From assembly GCA_001544655.2 (NCBI GenBank), contig FCOD02000022.1, positions 32,793 through 96,792 of the forward strand: 64,000 nt of DNA, given 5' to 3'. Below, piece by piece: positions 27,748-36,850 of the stretch. Source of the DNA: Caballeronia turbans. GTDB taxonomy: Bacteria > Pseudomonadota > Gammaproteobacteria > Burkholderiales > Burkholderiaceae. Position numbers and translations under genes: made by a program. Each line of letters starts with the position of its first letter. Within the stretch, counting starts at the first letter, position 1. The notes beneath the pieces were generated by a model. It did no database searches. It was given only the letters and a program-made list of their open reading frames with translations, and was not told where the DNA came from.

Positions 27748-29073
27748 TTGAACACAGCCTCCGCCGACTTGCTCGAATCGGCCAGTTCCAAGGTCAAGCG
27801 CCACGTGCTGCCCTTGTTTCTCATCATGTTCATCGCGAACTACATCGACCGGGTGAACGTCGGGTTCGTGAACGCCCACATGCAGGCCGATCTCGGCATC
27901 GGCGCGGCCGCGTACGGTCTCGGCAGCGGCTTGTTCTTCGTCGGTTACGCGCTTTTCGAAGTGCCGTCGAATGTGCTGATGCAGAAGTACGGCGCGCGCG
28001 CGTGGCTCACGCGGATCATGGGGACGTGGGGCATCGTCGCGGCGGCGATGGCGTTCGTCTGGAACGACACGTCGTTCTACGTGCTGCGCTTTCTGCTGGG
28101 CATCGCGGAAGCCGGCTTCTTTCCGGGCGTCGTCTACTACTTCACGCAATGGCTGCCGCAGAAGGAGCGCGGCAAGGCGGTCGCGATCTTCCTCGGCGGC
28201 TCGGCGTTCGCATCGGTGCTGTCGGGTCCGATCACCGGCAGTCTGCTGTCGATCCGCGGTTTCGGCCTGCACGGCTGGCAGTGGATGTTCCTGATCGAAG
28301 GCGGCTTCTCCGTGCTGCTGTGCGGCGCAAGCTGGATGCTGCTGAAATCGCGCATCGGCGATGCGCACTGGCTGAGCGCCAGCGAACAACGCGCGCTGCA
28401 ACAGGCGATCACGACGGAACAAGCCGAGCGCGAGGCCGCGAGCGGCAGCGCGCACGTGTCCGCGATCAAACTGCTGAAAGACCCGCAGATCGTGCTGTTC
28501 TGCTTCCTGTACTTCGCGATCCAGCTCACGATCTACGCGGCCACCTTCTGGCTGCCGACGATCATCCGCAAGATGGGCGGCCTCACCGATTTTCAGGTGG
28601 GCCTGTTCAACGCGGTGCCGTGGATGATCGCGATGGTCGCGATGTACTGCTTCGCGCTGCTCTCCGCGCGCTGGCGCTTCCAGCAGGCGTGGCTCGCCGT
28701 GGCGCTCGTGATCGCGGCGTGCGGCCTGTTCGCATCGACGACCGGCAACGCGGTGCTCTCGTTCGTCGCGATCTGCTTCTCGGCGATCGGCTTCAAGGCA
28801 GCGGCATCGCTGTTCTGGCCGATTCCGCAGGGCTACCTCGATGCGCGCGTCGCGGCCGGCGTGATCGCGCTCATCAACTCGGTCGGCAATCTCGGCGGTT
28901 TCTTCGCTCCCGCGACCTTCGGCTATCTTCAACAACATACGGGTTCGGTCTCGGGCGGCCTGTACGGCCTCGGCGTCGCGTCGCTGGTCGCGGCCGCAGC
29001 AGCCTTCCTCACGCGCAATCGCCGCTCGGATCACCTGCAGGGCGGGCACGCGGTGCATCGCGGCGCGCACTGA
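27748..29073 (+). CDS. MFS transporter, glucarate/galactarate (GudP-like)
   Basis: Major facilitator transporter of the anion:cation symporter (phthalate/glucarate) subfamily with 12 predicted membrane segments, 441 residues. The N-terminal ANYIDRVNVGFVN motif and the WGIVAAAMAFV region in the first half are typical of this subfamily. The start is a TTG at 27748, preceded by AAAGGAG at ideal spacing; no suitable ATG exists nearby. It is followed 30 bases later by gudD, and the pair probably forms a transport-plus-dehydration operon for D-glucarate or galactarate. Substrate is inferred from gudD. Confidence 0.85.
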   Translation: MNTASADLLESASSKVKRHVLPLFLIMFIANYIDRVNVGFVNAHMQADLGIGAAAYGLGSGLFFVGYALFEVPSNVLMQKYGARAWLTRIMGTWGIVAAAMAFVWNDTSFYVLRFLLGIAEAGFFPGVVYYFTQWLPQKERGKAVAIFLGGSAFASVLSGPITGSLLSIRGFGLHGWQWMFLIEGGFSVLLCGASWMLLKSRIGDAHWLSASEQRALQQAITTEQAEREAASGSAHVSAIKLLKDPQIVLFCFLYFAIQLTIYAATFWLPTIIRKMGGLTDFQVGLFNAVPWMIAMVAMYCFALLSARWRFQQAWLAVALVIAACGLFASTTGNAVLSFVAICFSAIGFKAAASLFWPIPQGYLDARVAAGVIALINSVGNLGGFFAPATFGYLQQHTGSVSGGLYGLGVASLVAAAAAFLTRNRRSDHLQGGHAVHRGAH

Positions 29074-29103
29074 ACCATTCGCTCAACTCACAGGATTACG
29101 CTC

Positions 29104-30444
29104 ATGTCCACGAAAACCAGTTCCACTCCGACAGTCACCGAATTGCGCGTCGTGCCGGTTGCCGGCCGCGACAGCATGCTCATGAATCTCTCCGGCGCGC
29201 ACGGCCCGTTCTTCACGCGCAATATCGTGATCCTGAAGGACAGCGCGGGTAACACGGGCGTGGGCGAAGTGCCGGGCGGCGAGGCCATCCGCAAGACGAT
29301 CGACGATGCGCGCGCGTATGTCGTCGGGCAATCCATCGGCAACATGCAGGCCGTGCTGAACCGGGTGCGCACGGCGTTCGCCGATCGCGACGCGGGCGGG
29401 CGCGGATTGCAAACCTTCGACCTGCGCACGACGATCCACGCCGTCACGGCGCTCGAAGCCGCGCTGCTCGACTTGCTCGGCCAGCATCTCGGGGTGCCCG
29501 TCGCGGCGCTGCTCGGCGAAGGCCAGCAACGCGATGAAGTCGAAATGCTCGGCTATCTGTTCTACATCGGCGACCGCAACAAGACGGATCTGGCGTACGC
29601 ATCCGGCGCGGACGGCAAGGACGACTGGGAGCGCCTGCGCACTGAAGTTGCGCTGACGCCCGAAGCGGTCGTGCGCCTCGCGGAAGCGGCGAAGGCACGT
29701 TACGGATTCAACGACTTCAAGCTGAAAGGCGGCGTGCTCGCCGGCGACGCGGAAATGGAAGCGGCCACCGCGCTCGCGGAGCGTTTCCCCGAAGCGCGCG
29801 TGACGCTCGATCCGAACGGCGCATGGTCGCTCGCCGAAGCGATCCGCCTGTGCCGCGACAAGCACGACGTGCTGGCTTACGCGGAAGATCCGTGCGGCGC
29901 GGAGAACGGTTATTCGGGCCGCGAAGTGATGGCCGAATTCCGCCGCGCGACCGGCCTGCCTACCGCGACCAACATGATCGCGACAGACTGGCGCCAGATG
30001 GGTCACGCGATCCAGTTGCAATCCGTCGACATTCCGCTCGCCGACCCGCACTTCTGGACGATGCAGGGCTCGGTGCGCGTCGCGCAGATGTGCAACGACT
30101 GGGGCCTCACGTGGGGCTCGCACTCGAACAATCACTTCGACGTGTCGCTGGCGATGTTCACGCACGTCGCCGCTGCCGCGCCGGGCAAGATCACGGCCAT
30201 CGACACGCACTGGATCTGGCAGGACGGCCAGCGTCTCACGCGCGATCCGCTGCAGATCGTCGGCGGCAAGGTGAAGGTGCCCGAAGTGCCGGGCCTCGGC
30301 GTCGAGCTGGACATGGACGAAGTGGAGAAGGCGCACGCGCTGTATCAGCAGCACGGCCTCGGCGCGCGCGATGACGGCGTCGCGATGCAGTATCTGATCC
30401 CGAACTGGAAGTTCGACAACAAGAAGCCTTGCCTCGTGCGCTGA
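29104..30444 (+). CDS. gudD: Glucarate dehydratase
   Basis: 446-residue enolase-superfamily enzyme that removes water from D-glucarate (or L-idarate) to give 5-keto-4-deoxyglucarate. The expected motifs are present: the [10 protein letters not shown] lysine site (about residues 204-213), the metal-ligand run LDPNGAWS and YAEDPCG near residues 238-262, and the general-base [15 protein letters not shown] near residue 338. The length is typical. It lies downstream of the GudP-like transporter. Its product is the substrate of the HpaI/GarL-type aldolase about 4 kb upstream. Confidence 0.95.
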   Translation: MSTKTSSTPTVTELRVVPVAGRDSMLMNLSGAHGPFFTRNIVILKDSAGNTGVGEVPGGEAIRKTIDDARAYVVGQSIGNMQAVLNRVRTAFADRDAGGRGLQTFDLRTTIHAVTALEAALLDLLGQHLGVPVAALLGEGQQRDEVEMLGYLFYIGDRNKTDLAYASGADGKDDWERLRTEVALTPEAVVRLAEAAKARYGFNDFKLKGGVLAGDAEMEAATALAERFPEARVTLDPNGAWSLAEAIRLCRDKHDVLAYAEDPCGAENGYSGREVMAEFRRATGLPTATNMIATDWRQMGHAIQLQSVDIPLADPHFWTMQGSVRVAQMCNDWGLTWGSHSNNHFDVSLAMFTHVAAAAPGKITAIDTHWIWQDGQRLTRDPLQIVGGKVKVPEVPGLGVELDMDEVEKAHALYQQHGLGARDDGVAMQYLIPNWKFDNKKPCLVR

Positions 30445-30451
30445 GGCGCTT

Positions 30452-31270
30452 CTATTCCTTCAAACGGTCGATGAGCGCGATCGCCGCGGCGGGATTGCGC
30501 TCCTTGAACCCGCTGATGACGTAGAGAAACACGTCGCGCGCCGCCGCTTTCGGCGCCGCCGCCTTGCCGAACGTCTGCAAGTCGTCCGGCGAGCCGCCCG
30601 CGGCCCACGTTTTCGCGCGCTCGGTCCATTGATCGAGCGCCGCTTTCGCATAGCCCTGTGCCTGCTTGTCCGTCGTGCCCATGATGCGCGCATAGACGAA
30701 CGGTGCGGTCACATCCGCGATCTGCGGATACTTCGAGTCCCCCGCGATCACCACCGCGACGCGATACTTGCGCGCGAGCGCGACGAATGCCGGATCGCAG
30801 AAGCTCTCGTGACGGACTTCAATCGCGTGCCGAATCGCGCGTCCTTCGACTTTCGCGGGCAGCAGTTCGAGAAAGCGCTCGAAATCCTCGGGGTCGAACT
30901 TCTTGGTCGGCGCGAATTGCCAGTTGATCGGACCGAGCTTGTCCTTCAGTTCGAGCACGCCGCTGCCGAAAAAGCGCTCGATCGTGTCGCCGGCTTCGGC
31001 GAGCACACGGCGATTCGTCGCGTAGCGCGGCGCCTTGAGCGAAAACACGAAATCATCGGGTGTTTCGTCGCGCCATTTGATGAACGTCGCGGGCTTCTGC
31101 GAACCGTAGAACGTGCCGTTCACTTCGATGCTCGTGAGCGCGCGGCTCGCGTATTCGAGCTCGCGCTTCTGCGCCAGGTCTTCGGGATAAAACGTGCCGC
31201 GCCACGGCTCGTATGTCCATCCGCCGACGCCGATGCGGATACGTGCGCTCTTGCCTTTGGAGACGGCCAT
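30452..31270 (-). CDS. DUF72 domain-containing protein
   Basis: 272-residue TIM-barrel-like protein of the DUF72 family (YecE-like), of unknown enzymatic function. It opens with RIGVGGWTYEPWRGTFYPE, the typical signature, followed by FYGSQKPATFIKWRDETPDDFVFSLKAPR in two adjacent pieces of the conserved core. The ATG at 31270 lies three bases from the stop of the upstream cupin gene, so the two are coupled; the longer open frame upstream covers the cupin gene. It is convergent with gudD. Confidence 0.88.
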   Translation of the reverse strand: MAVSKGKSARIRIGVGGWTYEPWRGTFYPEDLAQKRELEYASRALTSIEVNGTFYGSQKPATFIKWRDETPDDFVFSLKAPRYATNRRVLAEAGDTIERFFGSGVLELKDKLGPINWQFAPTKKFDPEDFERFLELLPAKVEGRAIRHAIEVRHESFCDPAFVALARKYRVAVVIAGDSKYPQIADVTAPFVYARIMGTTDKQAQGYAKAALDQWTERAKTWAAGGSPDDLQTFGKAAAPKAAARDVFLYVISGFKERNPAAAIALIDRLKE

Positions 31271-31272
31271 CG

Positions 31273-31539
31273 TTACTTGCGCCCGACGAGATACGTTACG
31301 CCCTCGGGCCCGTACTGCTCCGCGTGCTCGATGTTCGTCGCGAGATGGAAGATATCGCCCGGGCGATAGGTGTTCGCGACGTCGCCGGTGCGGATCGTGA
31401 CGTCGCCTTCGAGAATCAGCGCCTTGGCTTCGAACGGATGTGCGTGGACATCGAGTGAGCCGTTCGGCTCGCGCGTCACCGTGACGACTTCGTCGAAACC
31501 TTCGCTGGAAAGAAGTGCGAGAAATTCGTCGCGGTGCAT
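31273..31539 (-). CDS. Small cupin-domain protein
   Basis: 88-residue single cupin fold. The metal-binding motif 1 is reduced to LDVHAHPFEAKALILEG (about residues 29-45) and motif 2 is RPGDIFHLATNIEH (about residues 59-72), which keeps histidines suited to metal binding. No substrate is known. It is the first gene of a two-gene operon with the DUF72 gene. Confidence 0.8.
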   Translation of the reverse strand: MHRDEFLALLSSEGFDEVVTVTREPNGSLDVHAHPFEAKALILEGDVTIRTGDVANTYRPGDIFHLATNIEHAEQYGPEGVTYLVGRK

Positions 31540-31643
31540 GATGCCGTTCCGTGAAGAAAGGGATGGCGCGCCCGCTCGTTTCGAACGGACGCGCGTGGGT
31601 CATGCACGGATGCTAACGCAGTTGAAACGGCTTCGTTGCCCGC

Positions 31644-31946
31644 TCAGTTGCCGAAGAAGATGTTGCATTGCGGCCCGCGCGTGCAGGGCTTCGATGCGGC
31701 GCTGTCCATCGTGCCCATCGTGGTGGCGCCCGCCGCGCCGCGCGTCATCGGCGAGCCGCCGTAGGACGTGTCGGCCGGCTGATCCTGCATCGCGCTTTGC
31801 TGAGGCGCGCCCGGATCGGTCCAGGTATCGGCGGTGGCCTGTCCAGGCACTTGCGCGGTGCGATAGTAGGTCTGCTGGGCCGACGCGAGGCCCGCAGTGG
31901 CGAGTAACGAGGCGGCGAGCACCGCCATGGCGACACGTGATTTCAT
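31644..31946 (-). CDS. Small exported protein, unknown function
   Basis: 100-residue protein with a clear Sec signal peptide (MKSRVAMAVLAASLLATAGLASA, cut after about residue 24). The mature part is short, rich in Gln, Thr, Pro and Gly, and carries two cysteines near the C-terminus (CTRGPQC). AAGGAG precedes the ATG at 31946; upstream in-frame ATGs add sequence unlike an export signal. I do not recognise a family. It is probably a periplasmic or surface protein. Confidence 0.7.
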   Translation of the reverse strand: MKSRVAMAVLAASLLATAGLASAQQTYYRTAQVPGQATADTWTDPGAPQQSAMQDQPADTSYGGSPMTRGAAGATTMGTMDSAASKPCTRGPQCNIFFGN

Positions 31947-32411
31947 GTTGACTCCTTGATCGGAAGGCGCGCTCGCGGCAAGCCGCGCAACGCTGTTCGC
32001 TGATTGGGATCGTTGCCCCGCACGGAGCGTGCCACGTGAGCTGCTGGTGCAAAGCGTGGCGCGCCGGCCGGACGGACATCGGCGCCGGTTCCCGGCGTGG
32101 CTGCGTTGTGCCGTGGCCGGTTTCCCGAACTTGTTGGTGTGCGATCCACGCATGGCATCTCGCCGATGCGATGCAGACGGAGCGCCGGTGCGCTTGCCGG
32201 CGAATGGGACCCGCGGGTCCGCAGAAGACGCATGCCGCGCTGCACCTTTCGTTATAGGCCGCAGATGTCTGAATGAACAGCACAATCGAGTGTGCATCCC
32301 GGATACAGGCGCACGCGTGACGCGAGGCTGTCCGTCGCGTCATCGCGGCTTCGGTTTTAGAATGCGAGGCGTGCCATCACGCTCACTCACGAACGCAGGG
32401 ACATCGCGACA
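31947..32411. other. Intergenic stretch, nothing recognised
   Basis: About 465 bases between the divergent small exported protein gene and the arsC-like gene. Open frames here are short, overlap on both strands and have no recognisable similarity. Promoters for both flanking genes should lie within it. Confidence 0.5.
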
Positions 32412-32834
32412 ATGACCGTCACCATCTATCACAACCCGAAGTGCGGAACCTCCCGCAACACGCTTGCACTGATCCGCAACGCGGGCATCGAGCCGACTGT
32501 GATCGAGTACCTGACGCATCCGCCGAGCCGCGACGCGCTCGTCGCGCTGATCGCGCGCGCGGGTCTTTCGGTGCGCGACGCCCTGCGCGAAAAAGGCACG
32601 CCGTATGCCGAGCTCGGCCTCGACGATCCTAGCCTCACCGACGATCAACTCCTCGACGCGATGCTCGCGCATCCGATCCTCATCAACCGGCCATTCGTCG
32701 AAACGCCGAAGGGTGCGCGCTTGTGCCGTCCGTCGGAACTGGTGCTCGACATCCTGCCCGAGGCGCAGAAGGGGCCGTTCACGAAGGAGGACGGCGAAGT
32801 CGTCATCGACGCTTCCGGCAAGCGCGTGCGCTAG
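32412..32834 (+). CDS. arsC: Arsenate reductase ArsC (glutaredoxin-type)
   Basis: 140-residue ArsC-family protein with a thioredoxin-like fold, which reduces arsenate to arsenite using glutathione and glutaredoxin. The active-site Cys is C11 in HNPKCGTSRN. The arginine motif PILINRPFVETPKGARLCRP (about residues 88-107) supplies substrate-binding Arg residues. No arsR, arsB or acr3 gene is next to it, so it may be a housekeeping member (YfgD-like) rather than part of an arsenic resistance operon. Confidence 0.9.
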   Translation: MTVTIYHNPKCGTSRNTLALIRNAGIEPTVIEYLTHPPSRDALVALIARAGLSVRDALREKGTPYAELGLDDPSLTDDQLLDAMLAHPILINRPFVETPKGARLCRPSELVLDILPEAQKGPFTKEDGEVVIDASGKRVR

Positions 32835-32959
32835 ACCACATTCGCAATTGCTGACCGTTACCTGACGTTACCTTTCTGGCAAACCCGTTGCACCTGTATC
32901 CGGCATCGCTTCCTAGACTGCACTCACTCACAGAGCACTCGGTGCAAGGAGAAAGCGAC

Positions 32960-33241
32960 ATGAAGAAGAAACTTCTCGGAACGGCTATCGGGCTGGCGGG
33001 GATCGTGGCCCTTGCAATGTCGGCATCGGCGAATGCGCACGTCGATGTGGCGGTGGGCGTGGGCGTGCCGGTGTACGCGCAGCCCGCGGTGCCGGTCGGC
33101 TACTACGGATACGGCTATGGAGACGGCTACCGTCGCGATGACTGGCGCGAGCGCGAATGGCGCCGTCACGAATGGCGCGAGCGCCGCTGGCATCACGAGA
33201 TGCGTCGCGAGGAGCGCTGGCGCGAGCGTCATGGTTGGTAA
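32960..33241 (+). CDS. Small exported protein with Trp-Arg-Glu-rich tail
   Basis: 93-residue protein with a Sec signal peptide (about residues 1-26, ending SANAHV). It is followed by a VGVGVPVYAQPAVPVGYYGYGYG segment, whose Pro-x-Pro-Val-like repeats resemble the PXPV family common in Burkholderia. The final 35 residues are a striking alternation of W, R, E and H (WREREW, HEWRERRWHHE, EERWRERHGW) that looks like an amphipathic charged helix. AAGGAG precedes the ATG. Expected location is the periplasm or envelope; no function is known to me. Confidence 0.75.
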   Translation: MKKKLLGTAIGLAGIVALAMSASANAHVDVAVGVGVPVYAQPAVPVGYYGYGYGDGYRRDDWREREWRRHEWRERRWHHEMRREERWRERHGW

Positions 33242-33263
33242 GGCGCGGGGAATCGCGTGATCG

Positions 33264-33297
33264 AACGCGGCGGGCCGCAAGGCTGCGCCGCGTTTTT
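33264..33297 (+). terminator. Intrinsic terminator after the Trp/Arg-rich gene
   Basis: Nine-base-pair stem AACGCGGCG / CGCCGCGTT (33264-33272 and 33286-33294) with a 13-base loop that can itself pair (GGCC..GGCT), followed by a T run. Confidence 0.75.
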
Positions 33298-33467
33298 GCT
33301 TTCTAGGTGCGACGGCGCGCCGCACGTGCGGCCTTCAAGGTGCGCCCGTTCGTGCCGTAAACGCGTGGGCAATGTCGGATACTCGTGCTTCTTTTCGCCG
33401 CGCATCCTCTCACCGAAAACACCGCCTTCCTTCAGCACGAGCGATATCCCCGCCCACTTTTTCAGCG

Positions 33468-34649
33468 ATGTTCAGTCCCGTCAGCATTCTCGTCGTCACC
33501 GCGCTATCGAGCATTCTCTCGATACTGGTGCTGATTTCGCTGCTCTCGCATGCGATCGCGGGCGTGCGGCGCTGGCTTCTGGCGAACGTCATCGCAATCG
33601 TCTCGCTCGTGCTCTTCGCCATGCAGAACGTCGCGCCTGCGTGGCTCGGCATCGTCGCGGCGAACCAGTTGCTCGCCGCGACGATCCTGCTCATCTACGA
33701 AGGCTGCAACGATTTCTTCGATGTGCGCATGCGTCCCGCGCAGCGCTGGACGGGCTGGATCATGTGGCTCGGCGTGATGGCGGGCATCGCGTACTTCACC
33801 TATGTCGTGCCCGATGTGCACGTGCGCGTGGTGATCGTGTCGGCGTTTCATGCCGCCTGCGATCTCGCGATTGCCGGCCGCGTGCTGCTGGAGCGTCCGA
33901 AAGAGCGGCCGCGCTACAACTATCTGTTCGTCGCGGGCGCCGCCGCGCTCGGCGCGCTCGGCCATACGGTGCGCGGCGCGATCTACGCCGTGAAGCCGCC
34001 CGCGCAGACCGCGCTGCTGCAGCCCGGGCCGATGCAGATCACGTTCCTCGCGCTCGGCATTCTCGTGCTGCCGTCGCTGTGCATCGGCCTCGTGATGATG
34101 GCGCACGACCGGCTCGCGCAACGGCTCGAACGCCTCGCGCGCATCGACGACCTCACCGGCGCGCTGTCGAGAAAAGCCTTCCTGGCCTCGGCGGCAGAGA
34201 GTCTCGCGTGTGCCGGGCAGGGCGGACATGACGGCTGTTGCGAGTACGTCGCGGTCGTCGACATCGATCACTTCAAGAGCGTCAACGACCGCTACGGTCA
34301 CGCGGCGGGTGACGAAGTGCTGCGTCATTTTTCGTCGATCGTGCGGGCGCGCATGCGCAATGGCGATTCATTCGGGCGCATCGGCGGCGAGGAGTTTTGT
34401 CTTTTTTGCACGGCCGAGCATATCGAGGATGTCACCGCGCTCGTCGAGCGTCTGCGCAGAACGGTCGAAGCGACGCCGTGCGAGGTGCCAGGCGGCGTGC
34501 TGCATTACACCTTCAGCGCGGGCATCGCGATGTGGGACGGCCGCGAGCCGCTCGCGTCGATGATGGCGCGCGCCGACGGCCTGCTCTATGCCGCGAAGAT
34601 GGCGGGCCGCAATCGCGTGAAGGCGCCCGTCGCCGGGGCGCTCGTTTAA
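33468..34649 (+). CDS. Membrane-bound GGDEF diguanylate cyclase
   Basis: 393-residue protein with about six N-terminal membrane segments (residues 5-220) and a C-terminal GGDEF domain. The catalytic motif is GGEEF at residues 306-310, so it should be active in making cyclic di-GMP. An inhibitory I-site RxxD (R297-N-G-D300) lies exactly five residues before it, which indicates product feedback. The DDLTGALSRKAF motif opens the domain. The ATG at 33468 is chosen because the hydrophobic region starts right after it. The membrane part is of the MASE-like, unassigned sensor kind. Its 3' end overlaps the convergent mgtC-like gene by four bases. Confidence 0.9.
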   Translation: MFSPVSILVVTALSSILSILVLISLLSHAIAGVRRWLLANVIAIVSLVLFAMQNVAPAWLGIVAANQLLAATILLIYEGCNDFFDVRMRPAQRWTGWIMWLGVMAGIAYFTYVVPDVHVRVVIVSAFHAACDLAIAGRVLLERPKERPRYNYLFVAGAAALGALGHTVRGAIYAVKPPAQTALLQPGPMQITFLALGILVLPSLCIGLVMMAHDRLAQRLERLARIDDLTGALSRKAFLASAAESLACAGQGGHDGCCEYVAVVDIDHFKSVNDRYGHAAGDEVLRHFSSIVRARMRNGDSFGRIGGEEFCLFCTAEHIEDVTALVERLRRTVEATPCEVPGGVLHYTFSAGIAMWDGREPLASMMARADGLLYAAKMAGRNRVKAPVAGALV

Positions 34650-35173
34650 ATTTCTTCGACTTCGCCGTACTTTTCGCGCTCGTCTTCCGGCTTGTTCATC
34701 CAGCGCCGCAGAAGCCGCTTCTCGACGACGCGCCCGATCGTCATGAGCGCGATCATCAGAATCATCGCGATGAACGCGACGCTCCACACGCCCAGCCCGC
34801 AGACGATGCCGACGGCCGCCGTCACCCAGATCGACGCCGCCGTGGTCAGCCCGCGCACGCGGTTCTCGCGCGGATTCTGCAGGATCACGCCCGCGCCGAG
34901 AAAGCCGACGCCGGTCACGATGCCCTGCACGGCGCGGGAGACGCCGGCATCGTCGGAGGGCGTCATCGAGAAACCTTGCGCGCACATTGTCGCGATGCAC
35001 GCGCCGAGCGACACGAGCCCGAGCGTCTTCATGCCGGTCGGTTTGCCGTGCAGATCGCGGTCGATGCCGATGATGCAGCCGATCAGCATCGCGGCCAGCA
35101 TGCGCAAGACAGCGTCGGCGAGAACGGGGTAGGGAAGCATCGGGTGTGAGAAGGTAACCGTAAGCCGCATCAT
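34646..35173 (-). CDS. MgtC/SapB family membrane protein
   Basis: 175-residue membrane protein with four to five helices. The MgtC signatures are visible: MLIGCIIGIDRDLHGKPTGMKT (about residues 29-50, in two parts) with the conserved Arg/Asp pair, and GVGFLGAGVIL near residue 89. In Salmonella, MgtC aids survival in low magnesium and modulates the F-ATPase; in this organism the role is not shown. The short length (no soluble C-terminal ACT-like domain) resembles the SapB/YhiD type. The exact start among three nearby ATGs is uncertain. Confidence 0.85.
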   Translation of the reverse strand: MMRLTVTFSHPMLPYPVLADAVLRMLAAMLIGCIIGIDRDLHGKPTGMKTLGLVSLGACIATMCAQGFSMTPSDDAGVSRAVQGIVTGVGFLGAGVILQNPRENRVRGLTTAASIWVTAAVGIVCGLGVWSVAFIAMILMIALMTIGRVVEKRLLRRWMNKPEDEREKYGEVEEI

Positions 35174-35259
35174 CTTCGCACGGGCCGAAACACGCGCGCA
35201 ATTTTTGGCGCGCTAACGTGCCGGTTTCGGACGATACGAAATCAAAACGAGGAGAGGAT

Positions 35260-35658
35260 GTGAGCCAGTTGCCCAAATTCACGATGGTCGATGCCGCGCC
35301 GACGCCCGTCGGCCCTTTCTCGCACGCGGCGGAAGCTGACGGCTGGGTGTTCCTCACCGGTCAGATGCCGACCGATCCGAGCGACGACGGCGCGCCGCTG
35401 CCCGAAGGCGTCGCCGCGCAGACGCGCCGCGTGATGGATAACCTGATTCTCGTGCTGAACGGCGTGGGGCTGACGCTCGACAACGTGGTCAGCGTGCGGA
35501 TCTTCCTGACCGAGTTCAAGCGCGACTACGACGCGATGAACGCCGTGTATCGGTCGTACTTCCTGCCGAAGCCGCTGCCGGCGCGCACGTGCATCGGCGT
35601 GACGGGCCTTGCGCGCGATGCGCTCGTCGAGATCGATTTCGTCGCCAAACGTCCGTAG
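35260..35658 (+). CDS. RidA family protein
   Basis: 132-residue RidA/YjgF/UK114 protein, expected to form a trimer and to hydrolyse reactive enamine/imine intermediates such as 2-aminoacrylate. The substrate-binding Arg lies in PLPARTCIGVTGL (about residues 106-118) and is followed by VEIDFVA, matching the RidA pattern. The start is a GTG at 35260 with GGAGAGG just upstream; an upstream GTG at 35218 lacks a ribosome-binding site. It is convergent with alkB. Confidence 0.9.
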   Translation: MSQLPKFTMVDAAPTPVGPFSHAAEADGWVFLTGQMPTDPSDDGAPLPEGVAAQTRRVMDNLILVLNGVGLTLDNVVSVRIFLTEFKRDYDAMNAVYRSYFLPKPLPARTCIGVTGLARDALVEIDFVAKRP

Positions 35659-35664
35659 GCGATT

Positions 35665-36261
35665 TCATTTGCGCTTCGACGCATCGACCCAGCGGAAGGT
35701 GAGATTGATGCGCTCGCCGCGCGCGCCCGGCTCCTTCGGCACGCGATGCACCCATTCCTGCTGCGTGCGTCCGCGCATCACGAGCAGGCTGCCGTGCGTG
35801 AGCGCGAGCGTGTGCGTGGTGTGCGTGCGCGCGTGACGGAACTCGAACGTGCGCGTCGCGCCCAGACTCACCGATGCGATCACCGGCTCGGGGCCGAGTT
35901 CGCGTTCCTTGTCGGCATGCCAGCCCATGCTGTCGAGCCCGCCGCGATAGCGATTCAGCAGCACGCTGTTGAAGCGCGCACCGCACGCGGTTTCGGCGCG
36001 CTCGCGCAGGTTCGCGACCGCGGGCGTCCACGGCTGCGGCAGGTTGCGGATGCCCGAATAGACATACACCGCGTCCGGCTCGCCTTGCCACGCGGTCAGA
36101 CGCGGCAGCGGCACTCGGCCGCCGGGCGTCGTCATCGTGTCCTGCTGCCAGCCGACTTCCGCGATGAGCGCGCCCATCAGATCGGAGGCTTCGTCGGCGT
36201 CGATCCAATCCGGATGCCACACGATGTCGGGCTTGGGAATGTCGTCGAAAAGATCGAACAT
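35665..36261 (-). CDS. alkB: Alpha-ketoglutarate-dependent DNA repair dioxygenase AlkB
   Basis: 198-residue Fe(II)/2-oxoglutarate dioxygenase that removes alkyl groups from 1-methyladenine and 3-methylcytosine. Iron ligands are H115 and D117 (GWHADKE) and H172 (WVHRVPK). The 2-oxoglutarate-binding arginines are in RGERINLTFR (R184, R190). The nucleotide-recognition lid is represented by NRYRGGLDSMGWH. The length and motif order match the ALKBH2/ALKBH3-like branch of short AlkB proteins. The ATG at 36261 begins at the conserved N-terminus; a longer ORF upstream is rejected. Confidence 0.92.
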   Translation of the reverse strand: MFDLFDDIPKPDIVWHPDWIDADEASDLMGALIAEVGWQQDTMTTPGGRVPLPRLTAWQGEPDAVYVYSGIRNLPQPWTPAVANLRERAETACGARFNSVLLNRYRGGLDSMGWHADKERELGPEPVIASVSLGATRTFEFRHARTHTTHTLALTHGSLLVMRGRTQQEWVHRVPKEPGARGERINLTFRWVDASKRK

Positions 36262-36443
36262 GGCGGCGGTGCGGGAACGGCGGCGGATGAAGTATTCACG
36301 ATAGCAGAGCCTTCGCGCGCCGTATTGCGGGTTCATTATCTTGAACGCGGACACGCTGTGCTACATTTCCTGAATCATCTCAATAAAGTCGGGCGCGGGT
36401 CGGAAATACCGGTTTCGCGCGGCGACGACTCACGGGGAAATGC

Positions 36444-36845
36444 ATGAACACCACCGCCGAAGCAAGCGGCGGCGCGGCGCAAGGCCGCCGCGTTCTGCTC
36501 GTCGACGACAGCGACGATGCGGCGCTTGCCATGTCGATGCTGCTCGAAGCGCTCGGCCACGAAGTGCGTACGGAGCATGACGGCCCGCGCGCGCTCGCAT
36601 CGATCGATGATTTCAAACCCGATGTGGTCGTGCTCGATATCGGCTTGCCGGGCATGAGCGGATTCGACGTCGCGCGCGAAATGAGAAAGCGCGACGCGAC
36701 CAAAAGTGTGTTGCTGCTCGCGCTGACGGGCTGGGGCAGCGAGGCCGACCGTCAGAGCGCGCTCGACGCGGGCTTCGATCATCATCTGACGAAGCCCGTC
36801 GCCATCGACGCGCTGGAAGCGCTGCTCGCCGGACCGCGAGCGTAA
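36444..36845 (+). CDS. Single-domain response regulator (CheY-like)
   Basis: 133-residue protein that is only a receiver domain with a short polar N-terminal tail. Phosphorylation site D65 (VVVLDIGLPGMSG), acidic pair D21/D22, T95 (LALTGWG) and K117 (DHHLTKPV) are all present, so it should be phosphorylated. The GWG after the Thr is typical of receivers cut from hybrid sensor kinases. No kinase gene is adjacent. A closely similar stand-alone receiver lies 10 kb away (46560). Output partner unknown. Confidence 0.88.
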   Translation: MNTTAEASGGAAQGRRVLLVDDSDDAALAMSMLLEALGHEVRTEHDGPRALASIDDFKPDVVVLDIGLPGMSGFDVAREMRKRDATKSVLLLALTGWGSEADRQSALDAGFDHHLTKPVAIDALEALLAGPRA

Positions 36846-36850
36846 GTCCC

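Noticed and set aside
32412-32834. Arsenic resistance operon
   Set aside because: Only an arsC-like gene is present; no arsR, arsB or acr3 nearby.
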